Assembly (NCBI RefSeq): GCF_016892605.1
Contig: NZ_JAFEMV010000004.1
Span: 248,001 to 312,000, forward strand
DNA length: 64,000 bases
Reading direction: 5' to 3'
Origin: Desemzia sp. RIT 804
GTDB lineage: Bacteria; Bacillota; Bacilli; Lactobacillales; Carnobacteriaceae
Made by a program: the position numbers and the translations under genes. Numbering within the stretch: position 1 is the first letter of the stretch; every line of letters starts with the position of its first letter. Under the pieces are notes generated by a model. It was not told where the DNA came from. It saw nothing but the letters and a program-made list of their open reading frames with translations, and did not search any database. Below are positions 27,337 to 39,218 of the stretch, in pieces.

Positions 27337-28290
27337 TTATTCAATACGATTATTTAAATTTCCCTGATAATCTTTCATCCACTCTTTAGTTGGCTTTTCT
27401 ATTATTAACTGTCCATCTTCTGACCGATTAGAAATATAAATAGTTGGTTTTTGTGTTTTAGTTGCTATTACAAAAGTAAATTCGACATTTGTGGCAATGC
27501 CCCATTCCCCTTTATTGTTCATACAAACGAGAGACATCGCTCCAACTTTCCCATATTTTCTCTCTAATTTCTTTTCAAATTCTTCCAAAGTCCGTTGTGC
27601 TGCATCTTCTGGAGATAATCCTTCCTCCATCTTCCGAACCGTTTCGTAACTTAACATGCCTTTCATTAAATCCTCGCCTAAACCGGTCGCTGCTGCACCG
27701 CCAATATCACTATCTACATAAAATCCTGAGCCAGGCAGAGGAGAATCTCCTACTCTGCCATTTTTTTTCATAAATAAACCACTGCTAGAAGTACCTGCAG
27801 CCATGTGGTTTGCTTTATCTAATACAACCATCCCAATGGTGTCGTGACCATCATAGGGCGTCATTTCTTTGAGCTCTATTTTCTTTTTCTTCTCTTCCCA
27901 CTTTTCTTTAGACTTTTCTGTCAACAAATCCTCTTGTTCAAATCCATTTTTTACTGCGAATTTTTTCGCACCTTCAGCAATAAGAAATGAATTGAACCGT
28001 TCTTTACTTAATTTTCTAGCAACTGAAATAGGATTTTTTATATTCTCCAGCCCAGCAACTGCGCCGGTTTCAAATGTTGTCCCATCCATAAATGCTGCGT
28101 CTAACTGTACCGTTCCATCCTCATTTGGGAGACCACCATAACCGACTGAGATAAAGTTAGCAAACTCTTCTACTTCTTTAATGACTCCTTCAAGCACATC
28201 TCCTGCACTACTTCCATCAGCTAAGTGTTCTGATTGATGAATAACTCCTTCATAAGCCATCCGCCATGTCGCAATCATTCCATAAGTCAT
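27337..28290 (-). CDS. N4-(beta-N-acetylglucosaminyl)-L-asparaginase (glycosylasparaginase)
   Basis: This is an Ntn hydrolase that cleaves the GlcNAc-asparagine bond, the last step of N-glycoprotein breakdown. The autoprocessing site GHDT places the catalytic Thr at residue 151, splitting the 317 aa precursor into alpha and beta chains. The substrate-site segment NGRVGDSPLPGSGFYVD (about 177-193) and the GAAATGLGE loop are intact. There is no signal peptide, so it acts in the cytoplasm, unlike the secreted Elizabethkingia enzyme. It sits between GH2 and the M20 dipeptidase. Its presence in a mannosidase operon strongly indicates that Asn-linked glycans are imported. Confidence 0.93.
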   Translation of the reverse strand: MTYGMIATWRMAYEGVIHQSEHLADGSSAGDVLEGVIKEVEEFANFISVGYGGLPNEDGTVQLDAAFMDGTTFETGAVAGLENIKNPISVARKLSKERFNSFLIAEGAKKFAVKNGFEQEDLLTEKSKEKWEEKKKKIELKEMTPYDGHDTIGMVVLDKANHMAAGTSSSGLFMKKNGRVGDSPLPGSGFYVDSDIGGAAATGLGEDLMKGMLSYETVRKMEEGLSPEDAAQRTLEEFEKKLERKYGKVGAMSLVCMNNKGEWGIATNVEFTFVIATKTQKPTIYISNRSEDGQLIIEKPTKEWMKDYQGNLNNRIE

Positions 28291-28322
28291 ATATTTTCCT
28301 CCTTAGCAAGATTTTGTATACT

Positions 28323-28369
28323 CTAAAAGCTTTGCTTGCTTCAAAATAGTAAGCAGACAAAGCTTTTAG
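28323..28369 (-). terminator. strong intercistronic hairpin between GH2 and glycosylasparaginase
   Basis: CTAAAAGCTTTG pairs perfectly with CAAAGCTTTTAG, with inner TTGCTT/AAGCAG pairing. There is no U-tract on the transcribed strand, so it may be a processing or stabilising structure rather than a true terminator. Confidence 0.55.
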
Positions 28370-28410
28370 TAATTCTTCAAAAAACTTTTTTTATTCATTC
28401 ATTGATTGGA

Positions 28411-31476
<3,066 letters not shown>

Positions 31477-31485
31477 TTAATATAT

Positions 31486-33690
31486 CTAGCGATTTTCATT
31501 TTTTAATGAATAAGGCAGTTCATGATGAGAATAATCTTTTTCAGAAGGCAGCAGACCTAATTTGACATCTAACTTCCCACCTTTGAGAATTGTTTCATGA
31601 TTTAGATAAAGTTTTTCCACAGTTTCTGAATTAAACTTCCTTTGCTGCACAAAATTATTTTGTGGATATTGATTAGGTACAACTGTAATAAATGTTTTTC
31701 CATTCGACAAATGAATCTCACTTTTATCAAATTGTGGTATTCCTAATACATACTGAGAAACGCCAGGAGTTACAGGATAGAATCCGAGCATACTAAAAAT
31801 GACCCAACCTGACATACTTCCGTTATCTTCATCCCCTGGATAGCCGTCTAGGTCTGTTGAAAAAGCATGCTCACAGAGTTGTTTGACTAAGAGCTGTGTG
31901 TAAGACGGTTTCCCAGCATAAGCAAACAAGTAAGGAATATGGAAACTGGGTTGATTAGAAATAGCAATTTGTCCAAAGTCGGCAGTTGCCATTTCGCTCA
32001 TTTCATGTATTTCCATTCCATAATTTCCGATTTCAAAGGCAGGATCACTATTTGTCAGGCGAACAAGATGTTCTAAGAACTTTTCTCTGCCTCCGAATAC
32101 ATCTATGTAGTCTTGGAAATTGTGAAACACAGCTAGGCTGTTTTGCCAAGCGCTTCCCTCAGCATAATCGTATCCCCAGTCTTCAGAAACAAAGGGTTCT
32201 TTACATTTTCCTTCCGCATCTTTTCCACGCATAAAGCCAGAATTTTTATCAAATAGATTATGATAATTCAAAGAAACTTTTTCGTATTGATCTGCTATTT
32301 TCTCTTCTCCAAGGGTTTTAGCTACTTGGCGGATGCAAAAATCACTATAGGCATTGTCTTGAGTCTGGTTAACGCTCTCAATTTTTTCATTTGTTACGTA
32401 ACCGTAAGCAAGTGTGTCTTGTACCCCGCTTCGCCCGAATTTTTCTTCTGTAGGCGGAGTGGTTGCTTCTTTCACCATGGCATCTAAAAAGAAACGCATT
32501 TCTTCTTCATCTAGCAAATCTTTTACCGCAGCATCTGCAATCACTGCATTTACAAGTGTTCCAGGCATTAATCCGCGTTCATCTGGACTGAGCCATTTAG
32601 GCAAATGACTTGATTCTTCATAAAAATGACGAATACCTTCTAAGATTTCTTTGTATTTTTCTGGAATAATCAACGAATACAACGGGTAGACTGTTTTATA
32701 CGTGTCCCAGAAACCATTATTCGTAAAGAACTTTCCTTTTTTAATAGAGTTGCTGTATACGTCAAAATGAATTGGTTGATTTTCATTATCCAATTCGTAA
32801 AAAGTCTGTGGAAATAAGAACATTCGATACAAATAAGAATTAAAGTCCTGAACTTTTTGGGCGTCTCGATCACTCACTTCAATTTTGTTTAAATAATACT
32901 CCCACTCATCAGCAGCTTTTTTCTTTATCCCTTCAAATGACTCGGTCAAAACTTCTCTTTCTAAATTTAACAACGCTTGCTGTTCACTGATAAAAGAAGT
33001 CCCCAAAGAAATTTCCGCTTCTTCCAAATAATCACCTAGACTGATAAAGAAACAATTTGTAGTGATGTCCTCACGCACTCTTGTCCAGCCTTCTTTTTCA
33101 TCAAACGTTAAGTAAGAAACAGGTGTCTCTTTAGTTCGACCGAAATCCAATACAAAATAAAAATACAATGTAGATTTATCACTATTTACTTTTTGCGGTA
33201 ATTTCCCAATGAGTCGTTGAGTCGTTTTATCTATTGTATATTCGATGGCTTCATCAGTCTGCAAAAGAAGACCTGGTTCTTTCTTGCTTTTATTAGTCAG
33301 TTTTAATTTTGCTCCATACGTTGTTGGAGCTAATTCTACTTCTAAACGATAACGTAACAGCTCTGCCTTAAAATAATGCGGTTGAAAAATGGCTCGGTCT
33401 ATTTTGTATGAAGTTTGGTTCAATTCGGCCTGAGACCCTGTTGGTACTCCAGTTACTGGAGTCATCAAGAGCGAGCTGAAATCTCCCATCCAAGGGCTTG
33501 GCTGGTGTGTCAGCCGAATACCTTGAAAAATAGGATAAGTAGGATCGAACATCCAATTCGACCCCGTTTGGTTTTGTAAGACAAAATAATTCATCCCAAA
33601 TGGAACACCAGTGTAAGGAAGGGTATTGCCATTTGAAAAGCCTGGTTTATTCAACGAACCATGTCGCGTATCTACCTTGGTTACTTTCAT
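31486..33690 (-). CDS. GH92 alpha-mannosidase
   Basis: This is a calcium-dependent exo-alpha-mannosidase of family GH92, most often alpha-1,2-specific. The family marks are NNGFWDTYKTVYPL in the middle and GYPGDEDNGSMSGWVIFSMLGFYPVTPG near the C-terminus, with the catalytic acid and base residues in these regions. The 734 aa length is typical. It lacks a signal peptide, as in streptococcal homologues. It lies 17 bases after GH38 and 48 bases before GH2, so it is part of the same transcript. Confidence 0.93.
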   Translation of the reverse strand: MKVTKVDTRHGSLNKPGFSNGNTLPYTGVPFGMNYFVLQNQTGSNWMFDPTYPIFQGIRLTHQPSPWMGDFSSLLMTPVTGVPTGSQAELNQTSYKIDRAIFQPHYFKAELLRYRLEVELAPTTYGAKLKLTNKSKKEPGLLLQTDEAIEYTIDKTTQRLIGKLPQKVNSDKSTLYFYFVLDFGRTKETPVSYLTFDEKEGWTRVREDITTNCFFISLGDYLEEAEISLGTSFISEQQALLNLEREVLTESFEGIKKKAADEWEYYLNKIEVSDRDAQKVQDFNSYLYRMFLFPQTFYELDNENQPIHFDVYSNSIKKGKFFTNNGFWDTYKTVYPLYSLIIPEKYKEILEGIRHFYEESSHLPKWLSPDERGLMPGTLVNAVIADAAVKDLLDEEEMRFFLDAMVKEATTPPTEEKFGRSGVQDTLAYGYVTNEKIESVNQTQDNAYSDFCIRQVAKTLGEEKIADQYEKVSLNYHNLFDKNSGFMRGKDAEGKCKEPFVSEDWGYDYAEGSAWQNSLAVFHNFQDYIDVFGGREKFLEHLVRLTNSDPAFEIGNYGMEIHEMSEMATADFGQIAISNQPSFHIPYLFAYAGKPSYTQLLVKQLCEHAFSTDLDGYPGDEDNGSMSGWVIFSMLGFYPVTPGVSQYVLGIPQFDKSEIHLSNGKTFITVVPNQYPQNNFVQQRKFNSETVEKLYLNHETILKGGKLDVKLGLLPSEKDYSHHELPYSLKNENR

Positions 33691-33707
33691 ATTTCACTAT
33701 CCTCCAC

Positions 33708-36398
33708 TTATTTCCAAATATGTGTTTTGATTTCAAAGGGCTTTACTTCTTGAGTATTCCCATGGGATTGTACTTCTTCCTCTAAAATAGTTGCTTCAAC
33801 AGGTTTATATGAACCCATCTCTAATTTATAAGAACTGTTAGTACTAGTAAAATTGTAAAAACGAGTCACTGGATTGTTTGTTCCTGCGTTACGTTTTAGA
33901 GCCGTTACTGCAATACTTTCTCCATCAACTGAAAGAAATTGTTCCGTTGATTTCATTGTTCCGTCATGCAAATCAGTTTGATGGATCAATAATGGAATTG
34001 GGCTATAAATTGCTTCTTTGTAAGCTTTTTCTACGTCATCTTTTCCGTGGAAGCTTAGATGATAGTCAAATGTATATGTTCCTTGGCATTGCGCTTCTGG
34101 TGTAGGGAAGTAACCCCAATCTCCCATTTCTCCGACTGCTCTAAACAAGGTTAAACCAATCGTTTGTTGATCACTCTCTGAAATCACTTCATATTCTGGT
34201 ATACCTTGAGGTGCTAATATCATTCCATGAGAATCCCTACGAACATTAATAAAACGATGTGCTCTTTGTGGATTCGTCGGATTTGTCCATGCTGAACTGA
34301 CCTTGTTCTCTCTTTTAACTGTTTCAAAAATACTGTCCGCATAATGGACATCTGTTTGAATGCCTGTGGGGAACAACACTCGTAGTCGGTGGTCTTTCAT
34401 TTCATTATGAAGAGTAGATGAAAATGAAAAGTGACGACTATTCTTAGCAAGTGAAATAGTTGTTTCAATACGTAAAGGTTTCGTTTCTTTCACACGCTGA
34501 GCTTTACGATTTCTAAATTCAACAACTGCTTGTTGTTCTATTTCTAATTGTTTATCCGCTCTAACTGGAATGTCCATTTCGTGTACCAAAGTTAATTCCT
34601 TAAAGAACGTATTTTCTTTTGATACCTTAGCATCCACTAATTTGTTCAGTGAATAGATTGGTTTTTCATTATTCGGTTGTTTAAACACATATTCGTTCCC
34701 AATATCTCCAACGTCTTCAAAGACCAATAAATTAGAATAAGTTCTGTTTTGTTCTAAATCAGTCACACTGATCGTTCCATTACTATTTATTTCTAAAGAT
34801 ACCCAGTCATTTTTAAGGGTTATATCTGTTTTATCACTCTCTTGGTTTTCTTCATGGACAGTTTCCTCATTGACTGGAACTAGATAATACGTATCCCAAG
34901 AATAAGATACCATTTGGTCAACAGGAAGTTGCACCGTTATATTTCTTGAAATATAAGGACGTCTAAAAGCATCTTTTGGCAATTCGTATCCAAAACGTGG
35001 TCCTTCATTTATAATTTCCGCTTCCACTTCTTTCCCAGATGCATTCACTATTTTGTAATTTGGAGCAGCAGCTTCTTTGATTTCTTGATAACTGGCTGTT
35101 GGAAATTGTTCAGAGAAGTAAATCTTTTCTGTATCCAAACTGATTGAAGCAACTCCGTCTTTTTTAGAACCGGTTGTATTAAATACTACAAAAGGTACTG
35201 CATTCTCCATTCCAGCCTGTGCAGTTTTGATATGACTCGTCAATTTATCCATAGATTCATCTTTGACATATTCTCCAACATTTTTTGCATTTTGGAAACG
35301 AGTCATCATTCCAGCATGAACCTCGTCTACACTACAACCGCAAATACTATCATGTGGGTGATTTTGCATATAAGTTTTCCACGCATAATCTAATTGGTCG
35401 TGAGGATACTCTCCAGTTACTTCATACGCCATTGTTGCTAATGGTTCTGCAATTTGTTCTAATAATACAGAAACTTGGTGATTCTCTTGTTTCAAGTATA
35501 TTCGAGAAGAAGCTGTATTCGTTAAGGTATACCATCCTTCTGTTTCTTGAGAAGTCAATTCACCTTTAACAGTATCCAAATCTTCAGGAAGTTCTGCCAT
35601 AACTTGGTACATGTAATCCTCAAAATTGGAATGTACAAAATTGTAGTCTAGGTACAACTCATTCGCAACTTCTATTGCTTTTGATAAATCTTTTTGAACA
35701 GGTTGATGATCACAACCGTTCATGAACAATAATTGATCCGTTGATGCATAAGCTTCCGCATCTTTTAGTTTTTGGTCCCAAAATATTTTAGCTTCTTTTT
35801 CAGCTACTGGAACCTCATTCCCATTGCTATACCAATTAGCAAATAGAAGACCAATAATTTCTGATTGGTCTACACCAACCCATTTCATTTCAGAATAAGA
35901 AGAAACAAAATTATCTTCTTCAGTAGTCTTATTCGCAAATCCTGTTGGTTTTACTCCTCTTCCATATGCTGCAATATCAAATCCCAACTGTTTCATTAAC
36001 TGAGGAGTTTGACCAACATTTCCAAAAGTGTCAGGATAATATCCAATATCTACTTTTGAACCCCATTTTTTACTTTCACGGTGACCAATTAACATGTTTC
36101 GAACATTGGATTCACTACTCGTCAAAAAGGCATCTTGAAGAATATAAAAGGGTCCTATTTTTAGATTTCCATTTTGAATGTGTTTTTCTAGCAATGGTTT
36201 CTTTTGAGGACGAACTGCTAAATAATCATCTAAAATAATTGTTTGTCCGTCTAAATAAAAACTCTTAAATTCAGGATCTGTTTCAAATAGCTCCAATACA
36301 TCATCAATCAATTCAACTAATAACATATGGTGCTTTTCGTATGGCAAATACCATTCCCTGTCCCAATGGCTGTGCGAAATAATATGAACGGTTTTCAT
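33708..36398 (-). CDS. GH38 alpha-mannosidase
   Basis: This is a zinc-dependent retaining alpha-mannosidase, 896 aa and cytoplasmic. HSHWDREW at the N-terminus gives two metal ligands. The nucleophile Asp is in GYYPDTFGNVGQ, and HPHDSICGCSVDEVH gives the other zinc ligands. Family members trim alpha-1,3-linked mannose of the N-glycan core in streptococci. Gene order GH125-GH1-GH38-GH92 resembles the pneumococcal GH92/GH125/GH38 cluster with one insertion. It is separated by 26 bases from GH1. Confidence 0.94.
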   Translation of the reverse strand: MKTVHIISHSHWDREWYLPYEKHHMLLVELIDDVLELFETDPEFKSFYLDGQTIILDDYLAVRPQKKPLLEKHIQNGNLKIGPFYILQDAFLTSSESNVRNMLIGHRESKKWGSKVDIGYYPDTFGNVGQTPQLMKQLGFDIAAYGRGVKPTGFANKTTEEDNFVSSYSEMKWVGVDQSEIIGLLFANWYSNGNEVPVAEKEAKIFWDQKLKDAEAYASTDQLLFMNGCDHQPVQKDLSKAIEVANELYLDYNFVHSNFEDYMYQVMAELPEDLDTVKGELTSQETEGWYTLTNTASSRIYLKQENHQVSVLLEQIAEPLATMAYEVTGEYPHDQLDYAWKTYMQNHPHDSICGCSVDEVHAGMMTRFQNAKNVGEYVKDESMDKLTSHIKTAQAGMENAVPFVVFNTTGSKKDGVASISLDTEKIYFSEQFPTASYQEIKEAAAPNYKIVNASGKEVEAEIINEGPRFGYELPKDAFRRPYISRNITVQLPVDQMVSYSWDTYYLVPVNEETVHEENQESDKTDITLKNDWVSLEINSNGTISVTDLEQNRTYSNLLVFEDVGDIGNEYVFKQPNNEKPIYSLNKLVDAKVSKENTFFKELTLVHEMDIPVRADKQLEIEQQAVVEFRNRKAQRVKETKPLRIETTISLAKNSRHFSFSSTLHNEMKDHRLRVLFPTGIQTDVHYADSIFETVKRENKVSSAWTNPTNPQRAHRFINVRRDSHGMILAPQGIPEYEVISESDQQTIGLTLFRAVGEMGDWGYFPTPEAQCQGTYTFDYHLSFHGKDDVEKAYKEAIYSPIPLLIHQTDLHDGTMKSTEQFLSVDGESIAVTALKRNAGTNNPVTRFYNFTSTNSSYKLEMGSYKPVEATILEEEVQSHGNTQEVKPFEIKTHIWK

Positions 36399-36424
36399 AA
36401 TATAACTCCTTCAATACAAAAATA

Positions 36425-37810
36425 TTAACGATCTAATTCATTCCTTTGAATGATTTCACTCATCCAAAACGAACTCTTTTTAGGAATTCGTTTGCCTGTT
36501 TCTAAATCATAGCGATAATAACCATAACGATTCTTATATGCATTTAACCAAGACCAGCAATCCACAAATGTCCATAAGTGATAACCAAAACAATTTGCTC
36601 CTTCGTCAATGGCTTTCAATGTTTGGTCTAAATGATCCCGGATAAATTCAATTCGGTAATCATCTTGAACAATTCCTTCTTCATCCATAAAACGCTCTTC
36701 ATCCGAAACACCCATCCCATTTTCTGAAATATACCATGGAATATTTTCATATTCGTCTTTAAGCATTATAGCTATATCATAAATTCCTTCAGGATATATT
36801 TCCCATCCCCGATATAGATTCATTCTTTTTTCCGGCCAATCATAAGCACGTGAAAAATCACTTGGACTTTTTGCAGGATGATGAACTTTTTCTTTATTTA
36901 CAGCTTGGACGCGTAATGGTTGGTAATAATTGACACCTAAATAGTCTACTTTTCCTGCCGCCAATAGCTCAGAATCTCCTGATTCAGCAGCTGGTAATAA
37001 ATCATTGTCTTTAAGCATCGTCACAAGCTCTTCTGGGTACTTTCCTAAAACAGCCGGGTCTAAAAAGCTCTTTATATGAAGTAATTCAGAATTTCCCCTT
37101 GCTTCTTGATCTTCCTCCTTATCAGAGCGAGCATAAACTGGAGACAGGTTTAAGATAATTCCAATTCTTCCCTTACGTTGCTTTTCTTTAAATACTTTCA
37201 CCGCTGCAGCATGTGCTAACATTGTGTGATAGGCAACTTGAACAGCTTGTTTAAAATTATTAACTTGCGGCCAGTGGTCATTTCCTAAATATCCACACTG
37301 TACATGAACAATCGGCTCATTAAAAGTCATCCAATGCTGGACTATATCTCCAAATTGTTCAAATGCTGTATTTGCATAATAAGCAAAATGCTCGATAGAC
37401 TCTCTACTTTCCCAGCCGCCTTTTTCCATCAACCACCACGGCATATCAAAGTGGAACAAGTTCACTATAGGTTCTACCCCTTGTTCTTTCAACTTTAAGA
37501 AGTAATCACGATAATAAAGAACAGCTTTTTCATTCACTGTCTTGCCGTCTGGTAATAAACGATTCCAAGAAATAGATGTTCTAAAGGAATTTAAATTCAT
37601 TTCAGACATCAATTTTGCATCTTTTGCATATTTTTCATACGTTAGTGAAGTATCTTTTGGCCCTACCTCGTTATAAAAACGTTCCGGTTCTTTTTCAAAC
37701 CAAACATCCCATGTACTAGCCGTTTTGCCATCTTCGTACTGAGCGCCTTCTGATTGAGGAGCTGATGTTGCTGCTCCCCAAAGAAAGTTTTCTGGAAATT
37801 TTCTTGTCAT
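36425..37810 (-). CDS. GH1 beta-glycosidase of uncertain specificity
   Basis: This is a retaining GH1 enzyme, 461 aa, without a signal peptide. The acid/base is in HWMTFNEP and the nucleophile Glu in YISENGMG. The C-terminal recognition loop reads CWSWLNAYKNRYGYY. This is not the usual 6-phospho-glycosidase pattern (Ser..Lys..Tyr at +7 and +9) and not the usual beta-glucosidase NFEW pattern, so the glycone is unclear. Set between GH125 and GH38 with gaps of 6 and 26 bases, it is a candidate for removing the core beta-1,4-mannose, an activity otherwise missing in the locus. Confidence 0.88.
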   Translation of the reverse strand: MTRKFPENFLWGAATSAPQSEGAQYEDGKTASTWDVWFEKEPERFYNEVGPKDTSLTYEKYAKDAKLMSEMNLNSFRTSISWNRLLPDGKTVNEKAVLYYRDYFLKLKEQGVEPIVNLFHFDMPWWLMEKGGWESRESIEHFAYYANTAFEQFGDIVQHWMTFNEPIVHVQCGYLGNDHWPQVNNFKQAVQVAYHTMLAHAAAVKVFKEKQRKGRIGIILNLSPVYARSDKEEDQEARGNSELLHIKSFLDPAVLGKYPEELVTMLKDNDLLPAAESGDSELLAAGKVDYLGVNYYQPLRVQAVNKEKVHHPAKSPSDFSRAYDWPEKRMNLYRGWEIYPEGIYDIAIMLKDEYENIPWYISENGMGVSDEERFMDEEGIVQDDYRIEFIRDHLDQTLKAIDEGANCFGYHLWTFVDCWSWLNAYKNRYGYYRYDLETGKRIPKKSSFWMSEIIQRNELDR

Positions 37811-37816
37811 ATTTTT

Positions 37817-39100
37817 TTACCTCTCAATCGTATATCCAAAGTAATCCAACATTAATTCACAAAAGAGCATATTTGGCCATGAGAACCACTCTCTAGTGTA
37901 TTGTGTGCTGTCATCTTTATGAAATCCTTCATGCATAGCGTTCTTGCCGCCATCTGTCTTCACCATAGTGTCAAGAACACGTTTCTTATCCTCTTTATTG
38001 TCACTCGTCAAACCTTCCATAGCTAAAGACAAATGCCAAATGTAATCTTCAGGAGTATGCGAGCTTCCAATTCCTGATGCTTCTGATCCGCTATAATAAT
38101 AAGGATTTTCTGGGCTGAGGATTGTTTCCCGAGTATTCACATAAACCGGGTCATCAGCAGTACAAAAACCTAAGTACGGCGCTGAGAGAAGGTTTGGTAC
38201 ATTGGCATCATCCATAATAGATGCATTTCCTAATCCATCCACTTCATACGCATATACTTTTTTGCCTTGTTTGTTTTCAACAATTGCATGATTTCTGATT
38301 CCTGCTTTAATTTCTTCTCTTAATGTTTTCACACGCTCTTTTTTTTCTTCATCCGGTAAAATATCTGTAAAAATTTCCTCCAAGTAGTGCAATACAACAA
38401 CAGCAAACATATTCGAAGGCACAAGATAATGGTATTCGCATGTATCATCACTCGGACGGAAGCCAGACCACGTCATGCCGGTATATGCTACTGCTGAACC
38501 TTTTCCTTCATTCACTAATGTATCTTCTTTCCGCCAAGTATCTCGTTCAAATAGATAAGGAGAATTTTTGTGTCGTTGTTCTGTTTCCCAAACAGTCAAA
38601 ATATCTTCTATGGCTTTCAAAAATGTATCGTTAAAATGAGAGGTATCTTTTGTTTGTTTGTAGTATAAGTAGCTTAATTGGATAGGATAACATAACGAAT
38701 CAATTTCATATTTCCTTTCCCATACAATAGATTTCATTTTTGTGTGATCTGTTTGATGTCCTGCATTATTTTCTTCCTCATTAAATGCATTTGCGTATGG
38801 ATCTATATGAATCAATTTAAAATGTCTTTCAATCAATCCTTTAATGGTAGACTTAATTTCTTCACTCTCATTTGCAAGAAACAAATAAGGACGGATTTGT
38901 GCCGTCGAGTCTCTTAACCACATGGCAGGAATATCTCCAGTTAAAACAAAAGTAGTATCATCTTCTAAAATTTTCACTGTATTTTGTAACGTATCTAAAA
39001 AACTGCCATTAAAAATTTCAAGCCATTCAGGATGTTCTTTTCCTAAGGAATTGATATGATTCATAAATACTTGAATAGATTGGGGAAGAGTTTTTTCCAC
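37817..39100 (-). CDS. GH125 exo-alpha-1,6-mannosidase
   Basis: GH125 enzymes are inverting exo-alpha-1,6-mannosidases that trim the N-glycan core. The hallmark GDIPAMWLRDSTAQIRPYL is near residue 60, and the second half carries GSGIGSSHTPEDYIWHLSLAMEG and HEGFHKDD with the catalytic acid and base. The 427 aa length and absence of a signal peptide match streptococcal members. It follows the transporter lipoprotein gene after a stem-loop, and leads the enzyme part of the operon. Confidence 0.94.
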   Translation of the reverse strand: MEKTLPQSIQVFMNHINSLGKEHPEWLEIFNGSFLDTLQNTVKILEDDTTFVLTGDIPAMWLRDSTAQIRPYLFLANESEEIKSTIKGLIERHFKLIHIDPYANAFNEEENNAGHQTDHTKMKSIVWERKYEIDSLCYPIQLSYLYYKQTKDTSHFNDTFLKAIEDILTVWETEQRHKNSPYLFERDTWRKEDTLVNEGKGSAVAYTGMTWSGFRPSDDTCEYHYLVPSNMFAVVVLHYLEEIFTDILPDEEKKERVKTLREEIKAGIRNHAIVENKQGKKVYAYEVDGLGNASIMDDANVPNLLSAPYLGFCTADDPVYVNTRETILSPENPYYYSGSEASGIGSSHTPEDYIWHLSLAMEGLTSDNKEDKKRVLDTMVKTDGGKNAMHEGFHKDDSTQYTREWFSWPNMLFCELMLDYFGYTIER

Positions 39101-39136
39101 TATTAGTTACCTCCAAAAAAATTATTCATAGATAGA

Positions 39137-39183
39137 ATAGCTCGTACAGTTTTCAAGTATAAAGAAAACATATACGAGCTATT
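39137..39183 (-). terminator. stem-loop between binding-protein gene and GH125
   Basis: AATAGCTCGTA pairs with TACGAGCTATT (39137-39147 with 39173-39183), with an inner GTTTTC/GAAAAC. On the minus strand no U-tract follows directly, so it probably stabilises the transporter mRNA or gives partial termination. Confidence 0.6.
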
Positions 39184-39218
39184 TTTTTATATAGCTAGGA
39201 ATTTACTTGCCTGTTTTA

